Below are positions 58,691 through 64,000 of a DNA stretch of 64,000 nt, piece by piece. A model generated the notes under the pieces. That model was not told the DNA's origin and made no database searches. It saw only the letters and a program-made list of their open reading frames with translations. The DNA comes from Acidobacteriaceae bacterium TAA 166 (GTDB lineage Bacteria; Acidobacteriota; Terriglobia; Terriglobales; Acidobacteriaceae). Made by a program: the position numbers and the translations under genes. Location of the stretch: contig ATWD01000001.1 in NCBI GenBank assembly GCA_000421065.1, positions 4,456,001 through 4,520,000 of the forward strand. Direction: 5' to 3'. Position 1 is the first letter of the stretch, and each line of letters begins with the position of its first letter.

Positions 58691-60190
58691 TTAGACAACG
58701 GGGACACGCTCCAGCGCAAGTTTCGCAGATTTTTTTGATGCAAGCGAGTGCCTATCGGTCGCAATCCGCCGGGAGGCTCCTTCGAGGGCATCCTTGACTC
58801 GGCTGCGCGCGGTGCCTCCGACGACGTCGTGGCAGTCGAGCGTGGCCTCGAGCGTGATGGAGTCGAAGAAGTCTTCGCCGAACTCCTCGCCGAAGCCGCG
58901 CAGTTCATCGAGAGTCAGGTCATTCAGCTCGCGTCCGGTCTCGAGACCCAGCCGAACCGCTTGGCCTACTTTTTCGTGCGCTTTGCGGAAGGGAACACCC
59001 TTGTACGTCAAGTACTGGGCGGCGGCCATCGCGTTGAGATAGCCCTTCTCGGCGGCGGCCTTCATTACGTCGGCGCGGAAGCGCAGAGCGCGGGTGAAGC
59101 CGGGCAGCACGGAGAGGATGCCGGCGATGGTGTCGGCGGCGTCGAAGACCGGCTCCTGACCCTCCTGCAGGTCTTTGTTGTAGGCGAGCGGAAGTCCCTT
59201 GACGATGGTCGCGAGCGTCAGCGCCGCGCCCTGCAGGCGCCCGGATTTGCCGCGAATCAGCTCGGTGAGGTCGGGATTCTTCTTCTGCGGCATCGCGCTC
59301 GAGCCGGTCGAGAAGCGTTCGGGCAGATCGAGGAAGCCGAACTCCGCGGTCGAGTGCAGAGTCAGCTCCTCGGCGAAGCGCGAGATGTGCAGGCCGAGCA
59401 CCGAGAGCGCCTGGGTGAATTCGAGCGCGAAGTCGCGATCGCTGGTCGCGTCCATGCTGTTGGGAGTCGGGCCGTCGAAGCCGAGAGCATCGGACGCGAT
59501 GGTACGGTCGAGAGCGAGCGTAGCCCCTGCAATGGGGCCCGAGCCCAGGGGGCACAAATTCAGACGATTGCGCGCGTCCATCAGACGCGTGGAGTCGCGC
59601 TCGAGCATCGCGACGTAGGCGAGCAGCCAGTGCGTCACCATCACGGGCTCGGCGCGCTGCAGATGCGTGTACGAAGGCATCACGGCGTCGCCAGAGGCCT
59701 GCGCGAGCTCGACGAGAGCCTCGCGCCAGTCGAGCAGTCCGGAGAGCGTGTCGTCGATGGCATCGCGAACGAAGAGACGCATGTCGGTCGCGATTTGTTC
59801 GTTGCGGCTGCGGCCGGTGTGCAGCTTCAGCGCGAGATCGCCAATCAGCTTGGTCAGCTGCAGCTCGACGAAGTGATGAATGTCTTCAGCCTGTGAGTTG
59901 AGTGCAATGATTGTGGGAAGATACGCGTCGAGCCCTGCATCCTCGCTCGCCGGCTTCGCAACCTTCGCGGCCTCTTCGATGGCGAGAGGGATTACGCGGT
60001 CGAGTCCCTCGAGCATCTTCACGAGCTCTGTCTCGGTCAGGATGCCTGCCGCCGCGATGGCCTGGGCGTGCGCCTTCGAGGCCGCGACCTCTTGCGGGAG
60101 CAGGCGGGCGTCGCAGGGAAACGAGCGCTGCCACGACTCGAATGCTGGATCGAGCGGCTCACGAAATCGTCCTGACCACATCTTGCTCAC
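58691..60190 (-). CDS. argH: Argininosuccinate lyase (ArgH)
   Basis: Splits argininosuccinate to arginine and fumarate. The 499-residue protein starts MSKMWSGRFREPLDP. Family signatures are 'EDIHHFVELQLTKLIGDLAL', 'TGRSRNEQIATDMRLFVRDA', 'PSYTHLQRAEPVMVTHWLLA' and the flexible catalytic loop 'GSSAMPQKKNPDLTELIRGK'. It is somewhat longer than the ~460-residue norm at the C-terminus. It lies 116 bases after argF; argG is not in the window. Confidence 0.96.
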   Translation of the reverse strand: MSKMWSGRFREPLDPAFESWQRSFPCDARLLPQEVAASKAHAQAIAAAGILTETELVKMLEGLDRVIPLAIEEAAKVAKPASEDAGLDAYLPTIIALNSQAEDIHHFVELQLTKLIGDLALKLHTGRSRNEQIATDMRLFVRDAIDDTLSGLLDWREALVELAQASGDAVMPSYTHLQRAEPVMVTHWLLAYVAMLERDSTRLMDARNRLNLCPLGSGPIAGATLALDRTIASDALGFDGPTPNSMDATSDRDFALEFTQALSVLGLHISRFAEELTLHSTAEFGFLDLPERFSTGSSAMPQKKNPDLTELIRGKSGRLQGAALTLATIVKGLPLAYNKDLQEGQEPVFDAADTIAGILSVLPGFTRALRFRADVMKAAAEKGYLNAMAAAQYLTYKGVPFRKAHEKVGQAVRLGLETGRELNDLTLDELRGFGEEFGEDFFDSITLEATLDCHDVVGGTARSRVKDALEGASRRIATDRHSLASKKSAKLALERVPVV

Positions 60191-60306
60191 GCGAAGTTCT
60201 CCTTGATGTTCGGCCCCAATGAGGGGAGGGAAGCGAAAGATCGGGCCACCCTGCGCCTATGCGCTCGAGTGACCCGATCCAAAATACAATCCAGGACGGT
60301 TACAAT

Positions 60307-61416
60307 TTAGACCAGCGAGGGGCGCTTGCGGGCCTGGGTTCCGCGTCCGCGGCTGCTGGAGATGCGCTTGGCTCCGCCGAGCAGCATCAGCAGCAGAGCC
60401 TTCTGGGCGTGCATGCGATTTTCGGCCTGATCGAAGACGATCGACTGCGGACCATCGAGCACGGCATCGGTCACCTCGGCGTTGCGATGCGCGGGAAGGC
60501 AGTGCATGAAGACCGCGTCCTGCTGGGCGTTCGTCATCAGTCCTTCGTTCACCTGATAAGGCTTGAAGATGGGAGCGCGCTTGGTGGCCTCATGCTCGAA
60601 GCCCATGCTGGTGCAGACGTCGGTGTAGACCGCATCGGCTCCGGCGACTGCCTTGACGGGATCGTGCAGCAGCGTGATGCTTCCACCGGTGGCCTCGGCG
60701 ATCTCGATGGCCTTATGGATGATCTCGAGCTTCGGGGCGAATCCCTTCGGGGTCGCGACGGTGACGTGCGATCCGAGCTGCGCGCCGGCCAGCATCAGCG
60801 AGTGACAGACGTTGTTGCCATCGCCCACGTAGGTAAAGTGCAGGCCCTCGGCCGAGCCGAAACGCTCTTCAAGTGTGAGGAAGTCGGCGATCGCCTGGCA
60901 GGGATGCTCGAGATCGGAGAGCGCGTTGATGACCGGAACCCTCGAGCAGGCGGCCATCTCGGTGATGGTGTCGTGCGAGTAGGTGCGCAGCACGATGATG
61001 CTCATCCAGCGCTCGACGTTGTGCGCCATGTCGGGCAGGGACTCGCGCTCGCCCAGCGGCGACTGTGTCTGGTCGACGAAGATGGCGTTGCCTCCGAGTG
61101 TGTTGATGGCGGCTTCGAAGGTGAGCCGCGTGCGCAACGAGGCCTTCTCGAAAAACATCACCATCTGCTTGGCGTCGAGCGCATGGCGGAAGTCCTCGGG
61201 GTGAGTCTTGACTGCGTGCGCCAGCTCCATGATGGCGGCCATCTCCTCGACCGTGAGGTCGCTGATGGAGCAGAGATCGCGTCCGCACAGGCGCTTGGCG
61301 GCTTCGTTAAATGCCGTGTCGGACTGAATGCCGAGCGTGGCGGTTGGCTTGCGGGGCGTCAGATCTTCCGACGTCATCTCTGGCTTCGTGTTCATCGTCA
61401 CAGTTTTGCTACCCAT
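60307..61416 (-). CDS. argF: Ornithine carbamoyltransferase (ArgF)
   Basis: Forms citrulline from ornithine and carbamoyl phosphate. A 369-residue transferase with the carbamoyl-phosphate loop 'FFEKASLRTRLTFEAAINTL', ornithine-site 'ALSDLEHPCQAIADFLTLEE', and 'VFMHCLPAHRNAEVTDAVLD' near the C-terminus. It has N- and C-terminal extensions (a basic SSRGRGTQARKRPSLV tail). The ATG at 61416 overlaps the argD stop by 8 nt and has GGAG upstream. HCLPAHR points to a true OTC rather than an acetyl- or succinyl-ornithine enzyme. Confidence 0.94.
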   Translation of the reverse strand: MGSKTVTMNTKPEMTSEDLTPRKPTATLGIQSDTAFNEAAKRLCGRDLCSISDLTVEEMAAIMELAHAVKTHPEDFRHALDAKQMVMFFEKASLRTRLTFEAAINTLGGNAIFVDQTQSPLGERESLPDMAHNVERWMSIIVLRTYSHDTITEMAACSRVPVINALSDLEHPCQAIADFLTLEERFGSAEGLHFTYVGDGNNVCHSLMLAGAQLGSHVTVATPKGFAPKLEIIHKAIEIAEATGGSITLLHDPVKAVAGADAVYTDVCTSMGFEHEATKRAPIFKPYQVNEGLMTNAQQDAVFMHCLPAHRNAEVTDAVLDGPQSIVFDQAENRMHAQKALLLMLLGGAKRISSSRGRGTQARKRPSLV

Positions 61417-62659
61417 GTGCTTGATCTCCAGCCGGAGCGGAGCCGGCAAGTTGGGTGTTCGCCTTCAGAATCTCGTCGAGCGCGTCGATGGCCGTCGTGA
61501 CGTGCTCCTTTTCGAGAAGGTAGGGAGGAAGGAAGCGAAGCACCGTTTCGCTCGTTCGGTTGATGATGATGCGCCGCTCCATCATCTGCGCGGCAACCTG
61601 TTTCGCAAGCTCTGCCGAGTTAATCTCCATGCCCAGCATCAGGCCCATGCCGCGCACCTCCGTGACGCAGTCGTGACGCTGCTTCAGGCCCTCGAGCTGC
61701 TGCTTGAAGAACCCGCCGACCTCTTCGATGTGGGCCAGCAGATTGTCCTTGCGCATGGTGTCGATGACGGCGATCGCAACGGCGCAGGCCAGCGGGCCTC
61801 CGCCGAAGGTAGTTCCGTGCATGCCCGGCGTAATGGCCTGCGCTGCGCGCTCCGTGCACATCATCGCGCCCATCGGGATGCCGTTGGCGATGGGCTTGGC
61901 CAGCGTGGTCACGTCGGGCTGAATCCCGTAGTGCTGATACGCGAACCACTTTCCGGTACGTCCCAGGCCGCTCTGAATCTCATCGGCCAGCAACAGCGCG
62001 CCGGTCGAGTCGCAGAGCTCACGGGCGGCGGCGAAGAACTCCTTCGAGACCTCGTGGATTCCGCCCTCGCCCTGCACGGGCTCGAGGCAGATGCCGCAGA
62101 CCTCATCGGAGAACTTGGCACGAAGATCAGCCACGTCGTTAAACTGCACAAACTCGACGTCGCCCATGACGGGTGCGAAGGGCAGGCGGTACTTGTCCTT
62201 CGACGTCGTTGCCACGGAGCCCATGGTGCGGCCATGGAAGCTGTGCTCGAGCGCGAGAAACTTCGTTCCGATCTTCCTGCCCTCTTCGCGGGCCTTGGTC
62301 GAGGAGGCGCGAGCGAGTTTCAGCGCCGCCTCCCATGCCTCCGTTCCGCTATTGCAGAAGAAGACGCGATCCATGCCGCTGATCTCGGTCAGGCGTAGCG
62401 CGAGCTCGGCTGTCTGCTCATGAAAGAAGAGGTTCGAGGTGTGCAGCAGACGCTTGCTTTGATCGGCGATGGCCGCTTCGACGGCCGGGTGTCCGTAGCC
62501 GAGCGCCGAGACTCCGATGCCACTCAATAGGTCGAGATACTGGGCTCCATTTTCATCTTCTAGAAAGACGCCCTTGCCGCTGACAAAGAGATAAGGGTTG
62601 CGCTCGTAGGTGTTGAGCAGCAGCTTCTTCTCCGCAGCCTGAATCGATGCCAGGTTCAT
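61409..62659 (-). CDS. argD: Acetylornithine aminotransferase (ArgD)
   Basis: PLP-dependent transaminase of 416 residues making N-acetylornithine. Motifs: 'YLDLLSGIGVSALGYGHPAV', 'FFCNSGTEAWEAALKLAR', 'LEHSFHGRTMGSVATT', cofactor Asp in 'LLLADEIQSGLGRTG', and the PLP Lys in 'TTLAKPIANGIPMGA'. The ATG at 62659 overlaps the argB stop by 4 nt (ATGA). The open frame further upstream is inside argB and is not used. Confidence 0.96.
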   Translation of the reverse strand: MNLASIQAAEKKLLLNTYERNPYLFVSGKGVFLEDENGAQYLDLLSGIGVSALGYGHPAVEAAIADQSKRLLHTSNLFFHEQTAELALRLTEISGMDRVFFCNSGTEAWEAALKLARASSTKAREEGRKIGTKFLALEHSFHGRTMGSVATTSKDKYRLPFAPVMGDVEFVQFNDVADLRAKFSDEVCGICLEPVQGEGGIHEVSKEFFAAARELCDSTGALLLADEIQSGLGRTGKWFAYQHYGIQPDVTTLAKPIANGIPMGAMMCTERAAQAITPGMHGTTFGGGPLACAVAIAVIDTMRKDNLLAHIEEVGGFFKQQLEGLKQRHDCVTEVRGMGLMLGMEINSAELAKQVAAQMMERRIIINRTSETVLRFLPPYLLEKEHVTTAIDALDEILKANTQLAGSAPAGDQAHG

Positions 62660-63438
62660 GCGACCATGACCTCCGTTCCGTCGTTGACTCGTGTTGTGCA
62701 GATATCCGGCAGGAGCGCCGCCGCCTCCGCAGGTAAGATGCGAACGCGCTTGACGCCGTGCAGAAGGGCCTCGCGGCAAGCGTTCAGCTTGGGCAACATG
62801 CCGCCCGAGATCACCTGTTTCTCTTCAAGCGCGGGAATCTCCCCGAGCGTCAGCCAGCGCATCACGCTGCCGTCAGCCCCCTTCACCCCGGGCACGTCGG
62901 TCAGGAAGACCAGCGTGTCGGCCTTGGTCGAAATCGCGCAAGCCGCCGCCATCTCATCCGCATTGATATTGTAGTACTCGCCATCGAAGCCGAGCGCGAT
63001 GGACGAGATCACCGGCACCGCTCCCATGGTCCAGATGGCCTCGAGCCAGCGCGGGTCGGTCGATGCGATCTCGCCGACGAAGCCGAGGTCGGGATCGGTC
63101 TTCTTCTTGCGCGCGCGGAAGACGTGGCCATCGCCGCCGGAGAGACCGACCGCAGCCTGTCCGTGCGAGGCGAGCGAGGCGACCAGCGACTTGTTCACGC
63201 GCCCTGCCAGCACCATCAGCGCGGCATCACGCGTCTCGGCGTCGGTGACACGCAGACCGGAGATAAACTCGCTCTTCTTGCCCAGTTGCGCCAGCGTGCG
63301 CGTCAGCTGCACGCCTCCGCCGTGAACCACCGCGACCTGATTTCCGTCGTCGACGAGCTCGGCGATGGCCTTGCCGCAGGCGTGGAGGAGGGTCGGATTC
63401 TCTAGACCCGCGCCGCCCAGTTTTACGACAAATCTCAC
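62656..63438 (-). CDS. argB: Acetylglutamate kinase (ArgB), GTG start
   Basis: Phosphorylates N-acetylglutamate. A 260-residue amino-acid kinase starting VRFVVKLGGAGL at GTG 63438, with GAGGAGGG upstream and a 4-nt overlap (GTGA) with the argC stop. Motifs: 'NQVAVVHGGGVQLTRTLAQL', 'FISGLRVTD', 'YYNINADEMAAACAISTKAD' and 'ISGGMLPKLNACREAL'. The N-terminus is short, which is usual for enzymes without an arginine-binding N-terminal helix, so feedback inhibition by arginine is uncertain. Confidence 0.95.
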   Translation of the reverse strand: MRFVVKLGGAGLENPTLLHACGKAIAELVDDGNQVAVVHGGGVQLTRTLAQLGKKSEFISGLRVTDAETRDAALMVLAGRVNKSLVASLASHGQAAVGLSGGDGHVFRARKKKTDPDLGFVGEIASTDPRWLEAIWTMGAVPVISSIALGFDGEYYNINADEMAAACAISTKADTLVFLTDVPGVKGADGSVMRWLTLGEIPALEEKQVISGGMLPKLNACREALLHGVKRVRILPAEAAALLPDICTTRVNDGTEVMVA

Positions 63439-64000
63439 AGCAAGCCCTCCTCTTCCTTCCAACCGCACATCACGTTCATGTTCTGTACCGCCTGTCCCGA
63501 TGCGCCCTTCAGCAGGTTGTCGAGGCACGAGACCACGATCATCCGCTTGCCGTCCTTCGCCAGCGCAAACCCGAGATCGCAGAAGCTGGTGCGCACGATG
63601 TGCTGGATCTGCGGAAGCTCCGGCGTCGGGTGCAGCCGAATCATAGGGCTGCCCTCGTAAAAATTTGAGAAGAGGTCGCTCACCTCGGAGGGCTTCATCG
63701 GTTCTCTCAGCCGCAGGTAGATCGTCGAAAGAATTCCACGCGGAATCGGCAGCAGGTGCGGCGTGAACTGAATCTGGTCCTCAGTGAGGCAGAGCTGCTC
63801 CAGCAGCTCACCGGTGTGACGATGCCCAAAGACGCCGTACGTCGAAAGATTATCCGCCGCATACATGAAGTGCGTCTTCGATGTGGGAGCCTTGCCTGCG
63901 CCGGAGACGCCCGACTTCGAGTCGCTGATGATTCCACAATCGAGATCGACCACGCCCGCGCGCACCAGAGGCGTCAGGCCCAGGATGATCGAGGTCGAAT
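63435..64000 (-). CDS. argC: N-acetyl-gamma-glutamyl-phosphate reductase (ArgC), N-terminus beyond window
   Basis: NADPH-dependent reductase of the third arginine step. The 188 visible C-terminal residues begin TSIILGLTPLVRAGVVDLDC just after the usual catalytic-Cys GCYPT motif, which is beyond the edge. 'SDSKSGVSGAGKAPTSKTHF' and 'YGVFGHRHTGELLEQL' are ArgC signatures. It heads the visible argC-argB-argD run with 4-nt overlaps, so the promoter lies beyond 64000. Confidence 0.95.
   Translation of the reverse strand, partial: STSIILGLTPLVRAGVVDLDCGIISDSKSGVSGAGKAPTSKTHFMYAADNLSTYGVFGHRHTGELLEQLCLTEDQIQFTPHLLPIPRGILSTIYLRLREPMKPSEVSDLFSNFYEGSPMIRLHPTPELPQIQHIVRTSFCDLGFALAKDGKRMIVVSCLDNLLKGASGQAVQNMNVMCGWKEEEGLL

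Noticed and set aside
60307..61416. SLRTR in place of STRTR in ArgF, suggesting an acetyl- or succinyl-ornithine transcarbamylase
   Set aside because: HCLPAHR and the C-terminal FDQAENRMHAQKALL are typical of true ornithine carbamoyltransferases, and SLRTR occurs in many of them.

Overview
The window looks like a chromosomal segment of a GC-rich soil member of Acidobacteriota, most likely class Terriglobia (Granulicella/Edaphobacter/Terriglobus type). The basis is two very large Oar-like TonB-dependent receptors with an N-terminal carboxypeptidase-regulatory-like domain and no SusD partner, an unusual number of twin-arginine (Tat) signals on carbohydrate enzymes, and clustered plant-polymer catabolism. 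No phage, plasmid, insertion sequence or CRISPR array is visible.

Layout. 1-5.3 kb (minus): an iron-uptake type operon (FTR1-DUF2318 fusion, two FtsX-type permeases, ABC ATPase) followed by coaA, which is cut by the window edge. 5.4-7.3 kb: two tRNA-Arg genes around a divergent HxlR regulator/SDR pair. 7.3-13.2 kb (minus): a nickel-pincer cofactor operon (Ni transporter, LDH2-type dehydrogenase, larE, larC, larB) and a Tat-exported aldo/keto reductase. 13.3-28.7 kb: an oligogalacturonide locus (kduD, kduI, kdgK, KDPG aldolase, exported oligogalacturonate lyase, two Tat-exported lactonase-like propellers, an epimerase-like protein, a hexuronate-type MFS transporter and a two-component system). 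29-49.8 kb: two TonB-dependent receptors, an exported RraA-like protein, and two copies of a module of Tat-exported SelA/DgaE-like PLP enzyme + Tat-exported RidA + exported amidohydrolase. A DUF3299/ABC/FtsX operon and a second MFS transporter lie between the copies. 50-58 kb: lactonase, threonine dehydrogenase, sugar isomerase/epimerase, a decayed GIY-YIG gene, an isoaspartyl methyltransferase-like protein, AIM24, DoxX and a lone ABC ATPase. 58-64 kb (minus): arginine biosynthesis argC-argB-argD-argF-argH plus a GNAT acetyltransferase.

How the genes fit together. The pectin genes form a complete route from oligogalacturonides to pyruvate and glyceraldehyde-3-phosphate, with lyase cleavage apparently moved outside the cytoplasm. 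The PLP/RidA/amidohydrolase modules look like a periplasmic route that deacylates an acylated hydroxy- or amino-acid, eliminates ammonia or water with a PLP enzyme, and quenches the enamine with RidA. An exported RraA-like protein nearby could be an aldolase step. I regard this as the best candidate for an undescribed system; its substrate cannot be read from sequence.

A family of nested-palindrome intergenic elements (eleven copies, about 40-220 bp) is scattered through the window. They sit only between genes, share ends and inner modules, and occur in full-length and internally deleted forms. No transposase or RAYT-like gene for them is present here.
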